64,000 nt of DNA from Chrysogorgia sp. JL179-B06 (taxonomy: Eukaryota; Cnidaria; Anthozoa; Scleralcyonacea; Chrysogorgiidae), in contig JAYKKM010000057.1 in NCBI GenBank assembly GCA_035772405.1, positions 443,501-507,500 on the forward strand, read 5' to 3'. Below, in pieces: positions 47,716-60,454 of the stretch. The notes beneath the pieces were generated by a model. The model worked only from the letters and a program-made list of their open reading frames with translations, was not told the DNA's origin and did no database searches. How positions within the stretch are numbered: the first letter of the stretch is position 1; every line of letters begins with the position of its first letter. The position numbers and the translations under genes were made by a program.

Positions 47716-50700
47716 TGACTGGCGAGCCAAGTTTGAGCTCGGAAAAATGAATGCTAAAGTAGAAACTTTATTAACAAAATAACACTTTAACATTTATAGA
47801 GAGAATAACCAGCTTTTTTCTTGAATTATTTCAATTACTAGTACTGTCAAAATAACTAGTACGAAAATTTTTTTAAAAACTTCTTAGTGAATATTATTGT
47901 ACTGTTTTGAAGATCTGGCAAAGCCAAATAAGTTCTACAGATATATGTTAGAAAGGTTAGGTTTTTCTCTTCAAATTGTTTTTTTGTTACTTGTATATAC
48001 CAGATATTATTGCCTCTGTTTGAAAACAGTCGATATTTTTCGCGTAATTGATTGCACTACGGGGGGATCTGGGGAAGAAATATCAAGATTGAGAACGGTC
48101 AGACACAAACTACCCAACACAAAAAAATTGACAACGTTTGTTTCTATATTATATTTATGTTGGTCTGTTTTACGCAATAAAAAATTGGTGTGGAACCGAA
48201 AATTTTGAAAAATACGACAGCATAAACAATCTGTCTTTTTGTTTCAGAATCATGTCGAACTTCAGTGGTAAATTTCCGATGATTTATGGCAGTCGCTGAC
48301 TGTATGCCGCACTGAGAATTTAAAATGAACAAGATGATCAGCCTGACACAGCAGCCTCAGACATAACGATAACCCCCAGGCTCAGTGTCATCTTGCAGAG
48401 TTTTACAAGGAAGTGCATCAACGTCTGTTGACAGAACTTTTTAAGAACCAATAAGCGATGAAGAAAATGGATGCTCAACAGCAGCCTGCTTGACAATGTC
48501 CCTTTGCTTTGCCAGTTTGAAGGAGAGTCTTTCCCACCATTTTAAATGCCGGTACTTACCGAGTTGCAGCCACAGTATCAACTTCCCAAAGTTTCTGTGT
48601 TGTAATTGCAAACAATATTCGTTTCAAGCCGGCTCTTGCAATTAGGTTCATTTATATAGTCAAAATCCAAATACCTTCCCACTTTTGTAAGCTGTTCTCA
48701 ATTTCAATAATAACGATTGTTCCGCTGCAATTACAGAAACGTTTTGGCGGATACAGAAGACCAGCTATAACTTACCCAATCTTACCATGCAAATCAATGA
48801 ATTATATGACAAATTTGTGTTTGGTATCTATCAACCAGGTAGAAGGTGAAGTACAAACCTATTGCCCATCATTCCCATGATGGATAATGAGTCAGAACCT
48901 TTTTCAACAGCACACAAATACTCTACAAATTGTGTGGTATCATTACAAACAGCGTTTCCAGCTTCCTAAAGAATAACCAGGAAAGTAGGTACCTACTTTT
49001 ATCAGGTAATTTGTAAGTAGGTTTGTCCTTCACCAAATAAATCAGATATCTTGTTTTATATTGCTTTACCTTATGATAGATACCTCCACACAAATTTATC
49101 TTATCGTTCATTGATTTACAAGTTCTAGCGGTCTATAGTGTATCATGTCAGTGCATAGGCAGCCCAAATACTTTTATGATTTATTTACGATAAAAAACAG
49201 GATTTAAGACGTTCCGGAGGCACATAAAAACATGTGAAGAAAGCAAAATAGAAGAAAGAATTTAGTTCGGTAAGTAAATATTTTTTATTTTTTTTGTGCA
49301 AAACAAGCGAGACATTTTAAATAATAAGCAAGTCAAGTAATATTAAATTGTTTTCCCTTTCATGGCGAAAGTTAAATGTTGCCGAAAATAATTATAATTT
49401 AAATTTCTTATTAATTACTTTATAAGAAAAAAGAGCAAGTTGCAGTTATGGACAACCAGAAACTTGGTGGTTTTTGTTTGGTAAGTTCATATTTTTTCGT
49501 AACTTTATAATATACATAAACTAATAGTTAAGCTAAGTTTTTGTTTCATGAAGACAATGTTTTCGTATATTCAGATTGTTTTTTAAAATACCCAGTGCAG
49601 CAACTTAATTTGTATTCGTGCCATCAAAAGGAATACTTATAAACAAAAAGACAATAGACAGTGATTTATCTGACAACTTGTCATAATTTTGCCGTAAAAC
49701 TTTTCAATTAGTGCAAAATATGTACAACAATAAGCTTAAAGATAGTCACCGAGCGTTGCTATAGCAACACAAACTATAGAGGAATCTAACAAATATTTTG
49801 GAGACCGAAGCAGAAAAACAAGTAGGTTTTTGTCCCTATCAGTTAGCTTAAATATTTCTCGTGAACACAGTCAAAGTTATTGTTTCTCTGATCCTAAATC
49901 AAAACTAATCACAAACAAAAGAAAGAAAAACGGACAGGTTTTTACTCTGATATTTTTGTCTGTGTCTGTCTGTCAGGCTTTTTGTACTTCTCTTCGGTAA
50001 CGAAATTTTGCTCTACACATCGACTTTAATAATTACAATATTCCATTACAAATAAATTTACCAGTTAGATGATCAACATCATTGACGATAAAATATAACT
50101 TTATGGGCAGAAAGCACAAACCAGAAAATTATCAGACCAAAACACTTCTTCTGCAGTTCAGAAGAATATTTAAACAAGTCAATCGGGTAAAAAATGAACT
50201 TCAAGAGATCAAGTTTATATTCCACATACTGACAAAGTTTTCCTGAAGTCCCAAGAAATGAAAACCAACATGTACAGAACTAATAAACAGAAGTTAGACC
50301 AGACCACAAAGCACAACTATTAAATAAATCGTATTGAAAGTAGATAAACTATCAATCAAACGGCAACAGCAAACAAAGAAATGTTATGCCATAAGAATGC
50401 CATTCAAAAGTTGTGCATTACCTTATTAAAATGTTATTTGTCCATTTGGAAAAACAGTAATATTTAAGCTGTTTAGTGTTCAAACACCTCTGCACGTTGA
50501 AAACGTTGGAACTGTCGTTTTCAACTGAGATGTTTCATGAAAACAAATATGAGATATGCGCATGATCATTAACCACTACTTCTGGCAGCATACTTTCTTT
50601 ACGTAAAAAAACTCAATACTAACATTTAATAGCCTGCAATGAAATTATGAATTTAATTAATTAAATATTAACTAAATTAATTTAATAATTTAATAGTAAT

Positions 50701-51229
50701 AAAAATATATAATATACCCTCTTTAGGGGTGTAATATAAAAAATAAGATAATTATTAATGACAATGACAACTTGATAATTGTATAATATCTTTAGGGTGC
50801 TTCATGAAGATGCTGTTGTATCTACACAATCAGTTCTATAAGCAGCTTTAAGAGAAAAACAGAAGGCTTCGTCGTGTTTATTGGGGAAAATTATCCAAGA
50901 AATTTGGCAGGGAAGGGTAAAAAAAGAATATTCTACACAAGAATGCAGTTACACACATAGACACTTAGAAAAGCACTCGCTAACCATCAACGACCTCAAT
51001 GACAACACCATACAAAAGATCCAATCACTGTGATCTGCTCACAAAGGATGGTTTAACTCTTCAAATGGTGACCACAAGTCGTTAACATTGGTAAAATTCC
51101 TTTTTTCAGAAGGAGGAAAAGAGCACATTGCAGTACATGGTCGGCGTTAGTGTTTGAGCTTGGCATAATATTATTCCAAGTCCTAAGCTGACGTTAAGCA
51201 CTTACGGTCATGCGTTAAGCGTAAATGAT
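47716..51229. other. 3.5 kb without a recognised gene
   Basis: AT-rich. Small items: AAAGTAGGTACCTACTTT palindrome near 48984; two donor-like sites on the plus strand, TTCG/GTAAGTAA at about 49269 and TTTG/GTAAGTTC at about 49479. The latter follows an ATG (49449) with MDNQKLGGFCL, so it could be a tiny first coding exon. The 50640-50760 stretch is almost pure A/T. Nothing else could be supported. Confidence 0.35.
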
Positions 51230-51500
51230 ATTAATAATAATATAATAATAAAAGTCTTTATTGAAATAGACAGCGCAACATACGTGCGAGTTTACAGGAA
51301 TATCATGCAATGTAGATTATAGCTTATTCTTAAACAAAATTAAAAAGACATCTATTTACAAAGACGCGTTTAAAACGCTCTGTACATACACATGGTAAGA
51401 TAAATTTGTGACCACGATCGCGTAACATTCTAGTACGTTCTGGGGGGAGAAGTTCATAGAAACAATGATCGATTTCCAAAGTCTCATGTCCCTGTCCTTA
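51230..51500 (-). mobile_element. LINE 3' end fragment
   Basis: On the minus strand, one frame gives HCFYELLPPERTRMLRDRGH, then FILPCVCTERFKRVFVNRCL, a typical final segment of a LINE RT. An ATAATAATA tail lies at 51230-51250. 5' truncated. Confidence 0.55.
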
Positions 51501-51510
51501 ATTACATCCA

Positions 51511-51985
51511 ATGAATGAAGGATCCAATGAATGTGAGCTATCTCTTGGTGAAATTGACAATGCAATGTCTCTCGTAGAGTCAATACTTCCCTGCTTAGGC
51601 CAAGTTATCTCAGATGAAAGCGAGAACAGTCTTTTTAAAGTACCCATTGTCAATTCAAGAAGTATGAGCGTTTATTCCAAAGATCTTGGAAATCAACCCA
51701 GGCTGATTTCTTCCTCTTGCCTACTTTTAACCCGCCGTGGTTCCAATTCATGCCGAAACTGTGTGTATGCATCGAAGATTTTACGTAACCGAGAAAATAA
51801 GCGAAAGGCAAAGACTTCTGACATTCCAGACAAGAAGTGCAATCTTCGTTTTTTAGATACATGGTGACTCGAAGAAAGTAACAGAATTCAGAGGAAAAAG
51901 ATTAAAAACAATGTTCAGCGGGATGCTCGCCTGGAAGCTGACAACGGAATAGAGTTTGTCAAAGAAGATAACCTTGTTAATTAAT
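51511..51985 (+). pseudogene. Fragment of a transposase-like protein (cysteine cluster plus coiled coil)
   Basis: The frame to 51867 has CELSLGEIDNAMSLVES, SCLLLTRRGSNSCRNCVYAS and CNLRFLDTW. After a TGA the same frame goes on with ESNRIQRKKIKNNVQRDARL and NGIEFVKEDNLVN. A C-x2-C region followed by a charged helix and NGIE resembles the linker of THAP- or P-element-type transposases. The match is weak and no catalytic part is present. Confidence 0.3.
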
Positions 51986-51989
51986 ACTC

Positions 51990-52222
51990 TGAAGATGTTG
52001 CACATTAGTAACAAAATGTTATTTTTTTACTTGTCCCTTTATTATGGCACTATTAAGAATTTGGAGCTGGGCTTACAGTATATTCATCATTATACAACTT
52101 TCACACTAGTACAATTAAAACAATAAAAAGTTCCACATTAAGATTGTTATTTATTTAGCTTATTTTTCCTTTTTTCCAACTTGATCTTCTTTTTTAGCAG
52201 ATCACATCCCTGCTAATTACAG
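51990..52222. other. 3' flank of the BEN-domain gene
   Basis: AT-rich DNA directly behind the TAG at 52223-52225 (minus strand). It contains several T-rich tracts and would be 3' UTR. No gene seen on the plus strand. Confidence 0.35.
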
Positions 52223-54747
52223 CTAATGCATATGTCTGCCCATGCTCTGCAGTAATTTATCCCCATATATCTGTTTGATGCATTCTAATAGAAAGACAGA
52301 ACAAAAGTCTCTTAAAATAGGTTTGATTGCTCTCACAAAATGATATACATATAGAATACATCAAAACAAAGAGGGTAGGTATAAAATAAGCTACTTTCGA
52401 CAAACTAAAGTTTAATGTTGCAGTCAGTCAGTCTTTAAATTAACCAGATTACTAAAAGTCTGACCAATAATAAAACAGGAAATCATAACCTTTCCCATAA
52501 ACACTATTTTTTCTCTCAGAAGTTTTCATTCAAAATATTTATCTACAGTAGTATTTAATGCCACACAAGTTGATCGTCTAGGTACATGCAAGTCTTGAGA
52601 AAGACTGATTGTGGTGAATGAGCCAATTAGACAACTGCTCTTAGGGAAGGTTTCAATGGCCCTAAAGCAAACTTGACCCCACCAACATTCTTTCTCAAGA
52701 CTACACTAATCTGCATGCATACAAGAGACAATTGGCACTTCATGCATGTGGTGCATGCATGTAGTGCATTCATGCAATGAAACTGCTGCATCCTCACATA
52801 ACAAGTATCAGTGTTTTGTGAACAGTGTTACCAAGATCCTGGGAAAACTCTGAACTTACTTTTCAAGATTTCAATTTGTTGCAGATCCAGCTCCTTTTTT
52901 ACTCCTTTGGCATTTACTGGGCCAATCATGCCAGCTATTAATTGCTCCTCATTGAATGAAGTACAAAGAACCCTTAATGCGTACTTTTTTGATAGTTTGG
53001 GCTAACTGGACAAAGAAAGTAGCTCTATCCCCTCATACACCTAACTGAATGAAATAAACGTAAATAATACAAACAATAATTGCCATTAGATTGCAATTTA
53101 GTAGATACATTTGTAAGTTATAGCTATTAACTAATTTAACTCGCTGACAGATTTATTGAATATCTCAATGTTTAATTGCTATTACTGGTTTTGACTGGCT
53201 TCAATGGTTCACGTTTGTTGAAACAGGTTAAAGTTTATTCGAATACATGTAAGCCAGAGCGATGAAAGTGCAACTGGAGGCAATCATTGAGTAATTAGAG
53301 GCAATTATATCTCTGTTTTGTTTTGTTTTCAAGCAACCATTCCTAACCTATGAGCAAACATATTTCAATTAACAGTCATTGTCAAACCTAAGTTGTGCAA
53401 TGAACACTTAATGTTTATTTAAGCCTTACCAATGCTTCTGAGTTGGTCGATTGCTCTTCGTTATCACCAGAAGCAGAAACACTGCAAATTGAATGTGAAT
53501 CCTGAAATACAGTAAATAAAACAAATAAGCCTACTATAGACTTTTAGTAAGCCCCCTCCCCAATTTGAAAGGCAAGAAATAGACCCTATATTAGACACAA
53601 CAGTCATTCTTATATATATATAATATATATTTATTTCATAGTACACAGTCCATATTTCAATTTTAACCTTTGACATTTGTGCACTTGGACTCGATGAGGA
53701 AGTCCTAGAAACTTTAGGTGTAGATGCATGTTGTGGAGCTTTCATGTGGGTCAAGGTGCTATCCTTCTGTCTTTCAACTGCTGCACTTAGCAGACCAACT
53801 TGTCATAAACTTGAGTAGTAGAAAGGACAAACTATAGAAACAAAAAGGACCTTTATGCAAAAAGATGAGAAATCTAAAACGGTCATGCATTGCAATCAAA
53901 TGTGTGGAAAATACATGTAACTTAGGTGGAACAAAGATTATGGAAACTATAAATACTTGTGTCCAGAATGTCCATAAAATTTAGCTTTTTATCAAGTGCT
54001 TTGATGCTGTCATTAGTAGTTGTATCAACTTCAATATATAATATCTTCATCTGCCTGTTCTTCTCTGAAATAACGTCAACATATATAATTCAAATAAATT
54101 ATTTCAAAATCTACCTAAACTATTGTCAACCACAGACTTGTTTGAAAAGTCAAAATTGATATGGTTTTCATTATCCTGGCAACAAATGTCTTACCTTTTT
54201 TCCATAAACAAGTCAAGCTTTTCTTTCTTTTCGAGTTTCTCTGTACAAAAAAATATGTATACATCCACTGGCAAAACATATTTTAAAAAGGTGTCAAACA
54301 CAACTACAATAATGCATTTGATTTTCTGCATGATTTTTTAATAATATATTACCTTTCCATACAGTTGTAGCTGACGAGGCAGAAGGTTCTTTATTAAAAA
54401 CAGTAAATGCAACAGATAATGATGAACTGCATGCGTAGCAGTAACATTATTTTATTCATTAATCCAGTTACAGTAAATCCCAGAGTACAAGTATAAAATA
54501 ATAAATGACAGGGTCATGCAACATAGTTAAAACACCAATTACTGTATCACCTTATCTCCGCTCCATGCTGGAATGAGGTTGAGGTTGTAACTGTATATCT
54601 GGTTGTTTGTGAATCTGGTTAGAGAATGTTTGGAATATCATGTTATCTTATAGTTCTTATAAAAATTATTGAAAGTAAAAAGTTAAAACTGAACTGGCAT
54701 ACCTTTGGAAGAAGTTTGAGTATGCTTTATTTTTTTCGGTGCTGATT
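52223..54747 (-). CDS. Host-like gene of at least eight short exons, C-terminal BEN domain
   Basis: Exons with AG...GT borders on the minus strand: 54703-54747, 54353-54388, 54195-54240, 53957-54054, 53668-53780, 53430-53501, 52860-53001, 52223-52284 (TAG). All junction phases agree, giving 203 codons. Order: Ser/Lys-rich start (SAPKKIKHTQTSSK), charged coiled coil (KLEKKEKLDLFMEK, then IKALDKKLNFMDILDT), Ser/Thr-rich part (STPKVSRTSSSSPSAQMSK), acidic linker (SGDNEEQSTNSEAL). A BEN domain follows over the last two exons (KKYALRVLCTSFNEEQLIAG, KGVKKELDLQQIEILK, IKQIYGDKLLQSM). BEN domains bind DNA or chromatin. The 5' exons are not found; retroelement DNA begins at 55.03 kb. The 53668 donor (AAG/GTTAAA) and the 54054 acceptor are weak. 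A further exon-like piece, 54551-54614, would break the frame. Confidence 0.6.
52591..52702. repeat. Short inverted pair inside a BEN-gene intron
   Basis: AGTCTTGAGAAAGA and its exact inverse TCTTTCTCAAGACT enclose about 84 bp. It could be a tiny MITE. CATGCA-rich DNA follows at 52740-52780. Confidence 0.45.
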
Positions 54748-55029
54748 CTAACAAAAAATTAGAATTATATATAATAATGGTTATTGGGGGGCTAGAAAAT
54801 CTTATCAAAAATCTGTGGGGACTATCACACAAAATGAAAGGATGATCGTTTTGAAATAATCAGTCTTAATAATTATTTTTTTAATTTAATCATCATTTTA
54901 TTTAAAATCCAATAAAAATAGAATACAATATTAACAGCTGATCATTGAAATATAAAAATTATAAAAATTGTTCTAGAATTGTTCAAAAATTTTGTTCAAT
55001 GTTATAAAAATAGTTAATCAGAATTGCAT

Positions 55030-55790
55030 AACTAATTAATCAACAGATTGCTTTCTGCAACCTCAGTTGCTATATTCGTGTTAGTTACACATCGTGGCAA
55101 TCTTCGTGATCCTCTTATACATGAAATAGTCGATCTTAGCAATGAAAATAAAATATGGCACCGCATCCAGGCTAAAGTGATGTTGTAAGATGTTTTTCGT
55201 TTGTTGGATAGAAGCTCAGCCAATCTCTTGTATATAATGCTCGTTTCTTTACTGCAACCACCTGGTGTTGAGAAGACCAGAGGTGTAAATGAACCATGTT
55301 CGATTTCCCGTATTCGATCACCGTACTCCCTCTTTTCTTGGACATGGTGAAAAACCCTCACATCAAAAAATGCGCTTTGAAATCGGCTCCAGAAACCTTT
55401 TGTCTTGATGTCAACTCGAGCATCATCTTGTCTGTTCGCAGATCGGGGAGGAGGGGATTTCTCCTGTTAAAGGCTGTAACAAGGGTTCTGTTTCAGTTTC
55501 TCTACATACTTCATTCATCCACTCGGCCGTCAGGTCGCGAATTTCATTATGCCTTGCTATGACCATACCTCCATGTGGACAGATCATGGCATGATCGATG
55601 GAAAAACCCACAATACTGGGGAAGATTTTTAAGCTACCAACCATATCTAAGACAGAGCATCGCAGAACTCACTCTTGTTTAAATTGAGGCCACAATCATT
55701 CAATGGCAAAGCTGACAGCCATGAGGATGAGCCTTTTTCCTTCAGCAAATCCATAACGCGTTGTTTGGTTGGGTAGTACTCAAACTGCAA
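55030..55790 (-). pseudogene. C-terminal region of a non-LTR retroelement protein
   Basis: Reading minus, in several frames: KGSSSWLSALPLNDCGLNLN and KSEFCDALCLRYGW (55760-55650), IDHAMICPHGGMVIARHNEI and LTAEWMNEV (55644-55500), ARVDIKTKGFWSRFQSAFFD (55430-55370), then REYGDRIREIEHGSFTPLVF, STPGG, KRLAELLSNKR and LLRSTISCIRGSR (55361-55080). This order is that of a protein found in very many copies in sea-anemone, coral and sponge genomes downstream of reverse transcriptases. Stops and frame changes are frequent. It lies just 5' of the BEN-gene exons and may have destroyed the first ones. Confidence 0.6.
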
Positions 55791-57275
55791 CGTTTAACAG
55801 CACGACATCTGTGATATTTTATGGTCATTTATATATTAACATAGGTAGCATACTATAACGAGCCACCAAATTTAATATCAATGATGATCTGGCAGTATGT
55901 ACAACTTTTTCATTAAAACAGCATTATGATTTCTATTTATCCTTTCACAACTGAGAGCAAAGCGAGGGTGATAATCTCGCCAGGGCACAGATCCATTTCT
56001 CACAAAAGATTTGTATATATATATATATAAAGATTTGTAGAAATATAGAGCGGAGCATGGTCGGACCAACTCCATATAAGGAAGTAAAAAGTCGTTTTGG
56101 GTGACAAAATTTGAAGACAACCGAGCGGCGGCCATTGGCGAGTGGTGATTTGACGAACTACATAACGAGGTTTTTACAAAGGGTATACATCTTTGCGTAA
56201 TATAATAGGTACGTGTGTTATCTATTTTATATATCTATTCACCTACACCCCACAATATTATATATTATTATATATATTATTATATATATATTATTATTAT
56301 ATATCTATTTACCTACACCCAGCAATAGATTAATAAAGTGGCTGGCAGCCGTAGCAAATACCCTGGTACTGTCACAAGGAGCCTATTCATGCACCAAGTG
56401 CCTCAGGCAATAAGATTATGCCTAGCTATTTCCGTAGGAGACGTAGTCATAAACAAGGGCGTTTCAAAGCAACATTTATCTCTATTCCTTTTGTGGTGGG
56501 TGATTTAATCCCTAAATGCCCCAAATAAAACATTTTCCCCTCATTAGCATGCATGAGCGAAGATGCATTGGTTGACAATTCGGAATGAATTTCAAACAAT
56601 ACAAATTATATTTCGTCACATGGTATTACAAAACTGTAAATCTAATATGGGTGGGGGTGGCGCTATGTATTGTGGTTATTCTGGGGAATCTTGCACTAAA
56701 GGGATATGTTGTTTGATAGAAAATGGCGGCGAAATTGGGGCCACTGAGGTTGAACGCCGGCAAATTGATGGTTTTAAGTCTCGCATCTCACGAATCTTAG
56801 CTCAGCTTATCCGTGAAAGATTTGAATATCTGTTTGCATGGACTGAACCATGAAGAAGTCACGCAGGTTAGACAGCGACGATGCATGCTCAAGAATCGAG
56901 GCTATGCCAAAAGCAATCGGAACAAACGAGTGAGCCAAACAATCTGAAAAAGGACAAGGAGACCTTACACGACGATAGAGACCTTGCGCACTTGAGTCAC
57001 TTCGGAGCTCATATATCGATGACGTGATGCCGACAGACAACGCAAAATCGAGATCTTGTCAGCTATACATAGCTGGGAAAAAGGACTGGGCATGAGTAAC
57101 AGAGGAACGTCAAGAGTAGTGTCCCTCATGAGGGGAGGCAGCAATAAAAACGCGCCACTGCCAAACAGCACCAGTGAAAACGCTACCGTTCAGCATTCAA
57201 GTAAAGAACTAATATCCGAAGGCATAGACTTACAGAACGGAGAGCCGATAGAAAGCGCGATTTCCGTTCGCTTCT
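55791..57275. other. No certain gene
   Basis: 56230-56320 is an (AT/ATT)-rich low-complexity tract. On the minus strand CGCCAATGGCCGCCGCTCGG at about 56135 is a strong start context with an 85-codon frame of no recognisable family. On the plus strand AAAATGGCGGCGAAATTGG at about 56730 opens 27 codons and stops, possibly a remnant first exon of the YqaJ-type gene downstream. Confidence 0.3.
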
Positions 57276-58440
57276 CGATTAGGCTGTGCAATACAAGATC
57301 GGTGACAACAAACCACCTGTTGAACTAAATTATTATGATAAGTTAAGAACTAATATCCGAACTGACAACCTCGTTCACAGGGCATTTTGCCTCCACGGTA
57401 TGGAAGTCAAAGCAAACGTCAAAAGAAACAGTGATGGATTATTATACTTAATTAAAGGATGTGTGAGTGCCTCAATGAAGAAAAAAAGTTATATTGTCTA
57501 TGTTCACCTGAATCAGGAAACTGCAGAAGTTCTTCTCATAGTCACTGTTTATGTAAGGCAGGCAAAGGAGGCTGTTGTAAGCATATTGCAGCACTATTAT
57601 TTCAAATTATGGATTACATTCAGAAGTCCCTGATGACCTAACATGTACCCAACGTCTACAACAGTGGCATGTACCTAGGAATGATGAATCAGAGGTACCA
57701 ATACTGTATGAAGATATAAATTTTGAAAAAGCCTCTTATGAAAAAGACATAAGTGGCAGGAAGCGTACCAACGACAAAAGGCAGATGGCTGACTACAACC
57801 CAACACCACATTTTGCTAGATCTGCATCCAAGAATAAAATTAGTGAACTTGCTAATAATTTGGAACAAGGAGGAAAAGCAGACTACCTCAGAAAAGTGCT
57901 CCAGTCAAATAATTGCCAGCCATTTTCATATGAAGAATTTCATAACAACCTTCCCTCAAAGAAAGTATGTGGACAGTCCAAACAGGACTTATGTGATATT
58001 CCAACATCCGAGACAAAATATTAGACCGTTTGGACAAGTGTGCTGTAAATTGGTCATACGTAGATGTGGAAAACATGAAATTTGTCACTGATACACTGTG
58101 TACTACCCACTCCCAATTGCTGAAAATTGAAAGAAACACTAGGGGGCAATCTTCATGCAAAGAGAGAAAAATAAGACTTACTGCATCAAACTTTGGTGTA
58201 GTAATAAAGGAGAAAAACCATCCATCCCAAGTCTATTCTTAAAGGCTTACTTACCAACCAGTCAGCAAATGCAAAATGCCCAACACCTTGTAAATTGGGT
58301 AGGGACAATGAAGAAGAGGCAGTGAAACAATATGCTAAGCTGAAGCAACATCCTGATAACAATGTTACTCTTTATTCATTATGTGGTTTTACAAAACTTT
58401 TCCTCGGTTTGGTGCTGGTCCTGACTTCTTAGTTTGTGAC
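57276..58440 (+). pseudogene. SWIM zinc finger + YqaJ-like nuclease, transposon accessory gene
   Basis: Pieces in three frames run plus. First: KIGDNKPPVELNYY, FCLHGMEVKANVKR and LIKGCVSASMKKKSYIVYV. Then CLCSPESGNC followed by CLCKAGKGGCCKHIAALLFQ, a SWIM finger (C-x-C...C-x-H). Then DDLTCTQRLQQWHVPRN, YNPTPH, IERNTRGQSSCKERKIRL and TASNFGVV, the entry of a YqaJ/lambda-exonuclease fold. Finally GAGPDFLVCD near 58410, where the family has GASPDGLV (catalytic Asp). This layout is known from ISL2EU-type Harbinger transposons, whose second gene it would be. At least three frame breaks are present. It converges with the DDE_Tnp_4 gene at 59.08-59.6 kb. Confidence 0.55.
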
Positions 58441-58529
58441 ACATCATCACTTGGACTTGGAAATGTCCTTTTTCAAAGAGAGATTGAAGCACATGAAGAT
58501 CCCAATTTTTTTTGTATATATCTGATGGG

Positions 58530-59075
58530 AAAGTATCTTTAAAAAGGCAACATGCATATTATTATCAGCTACAAGGTTTGATGGCCACCCTTCAGGTTCA
58601 ATGGTCAGATTTTGTTGTTCATACAAAGAAGGATTTACATGTAGAGATAATTTATTTGGATTATTTACTCCCACATCTACAGTAAAAAGTTGAAATGACT
58701 GATTTACGATTTTCAAAAACATTACAGATAAAATTTGTAAATGTAAACTCCCAGTTTATTCTTTTACACTCACATTTGTAAGAGACTAGAGTTGTAATGT
58801 TCAGTTTTATTCTCAATAAATATGGTGTAGCAAGTTGTAGTAGTACTTACCAACTTTATTTATACCACTGCCAAATACGAATGTTAATAAAGTAAATTAC
58901 ATTGATATCAAGCTGATATATTGAATTATTTGGAAATGTAAGCTTTGTTACATAATAGTAATACTGTATGAACTATGATATAAATTATTTCCATAACTAG
59001 AATGTCTCTTGCACTTACTAAATCATGTATCATTCACTATTAGATATTATCATTAAGCATTGGAGGCAAGAATAA
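58530..59075. other. No gene recognised
   Basis: AT-rich spacer between the two convergent transposon genes. It holds only short frames. Confidence 0.35.
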
Positions 59076-59079
59076 TGTC

Positions 59080-59620
59080 AGATGTGCACATACAGTCCAT
59101 ATCTTGTCAAGATCATCGGCCATGGAAATTGGAATTACCTGGTGTAAACTTCTGTGATTTTTTATTCTTGAAATTGCTCTTTCAACATGGACACGAACTG
59201 ATGCTACTTTCCTTGTTGATCTTTTCCATTCAAAAATTGAGGAATATTCAATGTTACTCCAGTTGGAAGGTCACTTTCAATGTCAAACCCTCTGTCAGCC
59301 ATCACCTGACCCCCTATTTCCAAAAGATTTAAAACCCCACAATCTTTGGTAATTTTCTTATCACTACTCCTACCAGCATAGAGATTAGACACAAAGCTTG
59401 GGTATCTATTTGGGGAAATATCCAGCGACCTTTAGCTGTATTGTGATGTTTGTAGCTTGAGAAAGTAGCAGACTGACTTCTGCAAGAGGATGGCATCTCT
59501 ATAAAAATTTCAGTGCAGTACAGGATTACTGAAGGGCTTTCCAACTCGGAAAATACTGCTGTGCACCGATTACTATTTTGCCTTTTAAAGATGCATGGAA
59601 AACAATTTCACATCAAGGAA
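59080..59620 (-). pseudogene. DDE_Tnp_4 (Harbinger/ISL2EU-type) transposase, C-terminal two thirds
   Basis: Minus-strand pieces: VFSELESPSVILYCTEIFIE (the first catalytic residue is normally in a D-C-T-E context; here it reads Y-C-T-E), MPSSCRSQSATFSSYKHHNT and AKG. In another frame SNLYAGRSSDKKITKDCGVL, then GGQVMADRGFDIESDLP (second Asp). After a further frame change SVRVHVERAISRIK (Glu) and SMADDLDKIWTVCAHLTLF. The order and spacing are those of the family. Two frame changes and a lost first Asp mean that it is inactive. Confidence 0.7.
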
Positions 59621-59711
59621 ACTCTAAATTTTGTTAATAAAATAATTTATTTTATATAAGTTATTATAAATAACTTATACTACATGCAAGCACAACTACT
59701 ACGGTACAATA

Positions 59712-60215
59712 CTAATTAATCGGAAATTTCAGAGTCAATGTCCTGAGGAAATTCGATTTCAGACTCAAAGTCGCTTGAGCACTCTCCCTCTGTTGAATCT
59801 TCTGAATCGTTCTCCTCAACTCTCCACCTCTTTGCTGGTTTTCCATTCCTTCAGCGAACGATGCCAATGACAGTGGCTCTTCAAAGTGACTCGCAAGTGC
59901 CTTTATGTCTTCAACTCCAAAGTCTTTTTCATTGGTCCAAAAAGTTGGATTAAACCATTTCATCTTAGAAAAAATCTCGCCATCATAAGAAGCGAAGCGA
60001 GCTTCCAGTGTTGTGAATAATTTATCCGACCTTTACTTATTGTCAATCGATGCATACAACCAAGGTTCCATCTTTGTACGATCGCCGAAATATCCTTTGT
60101 GAACGCCTTTTTCGCAGAATGCTTGATCCAGAACACAAGTTAAACTCAAGTTAGTTCTACCTTTTAGGCCTAATGGACACAATTTATGCCACAATAGATT
60201 TGTTAAGGTTCCCAT
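59712..60215 (-). pseudogene. hAT transposase (KIAA1586/ZNF862-like), downstream part
   Basis: A single frame with one in-frame TAA (60033-60035) gives LGLKGRTNLSLTCVLDQAFC, GYFGDRTKMEPWLYASIDNK, then RFASYDGEIFSKMKWFNPTF and EDIKALASHFEEPLSL. A shift into a Ser/Asp/Glu-rich acidic end follows (NDSEDSTEGECSSDFESEIE). W-F-x-P-x-F/W...ALASHF..PL is a late segment of this hAT group. It continues the transposase at 60963-61845; between them sits a LINE tail. Confidence 0.45.
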
Positions 60216-60229
60216 ATGCAGAACCGATC

Positions 60230-60450
60230 GCTATCATAAGAGTTTTATACCGTCTGTAGCAACACTATATGATCTGAAATTATTTTAACTTTTAATATTC
60301 ATAATTTTATCTATTTGTTCACAATATTGTATTCTCTACATAATTTTAGATTTATACCATTTTATATTGTAAAACCATTGTAATTCAGTTTTTTAGCTGC
60401 AAAATTGGTTATTTATTAAATATTAAAAAAAAAAACCCAAAAAACACTAG
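60230..60450. other. AT-rich DNA between LINE tail and hAT remainder
   Basis: No coding sense on either strand. A run of eleven A lies near 60423-60433. Confidence 0.35.
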
Positions 60451-60454
60451 GATA

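Noticed and set aside
54551..54614. Additional exon of the BEN-domain gene
   Set aside because: It has plausible AG and GT borders and a Ser/Thr-rich reading (SQTTRYTVTTSTSF), but its length breaks the phase between its neighbours. It could be a cassette exon or chance.
56135..56160. First exon of the BEN-domain gene at the ATGGCCGCC start on the minus strand
   Set aside because: No donor is found at a sensible distance, and retroelement sequence lies between it and the first supported exon.
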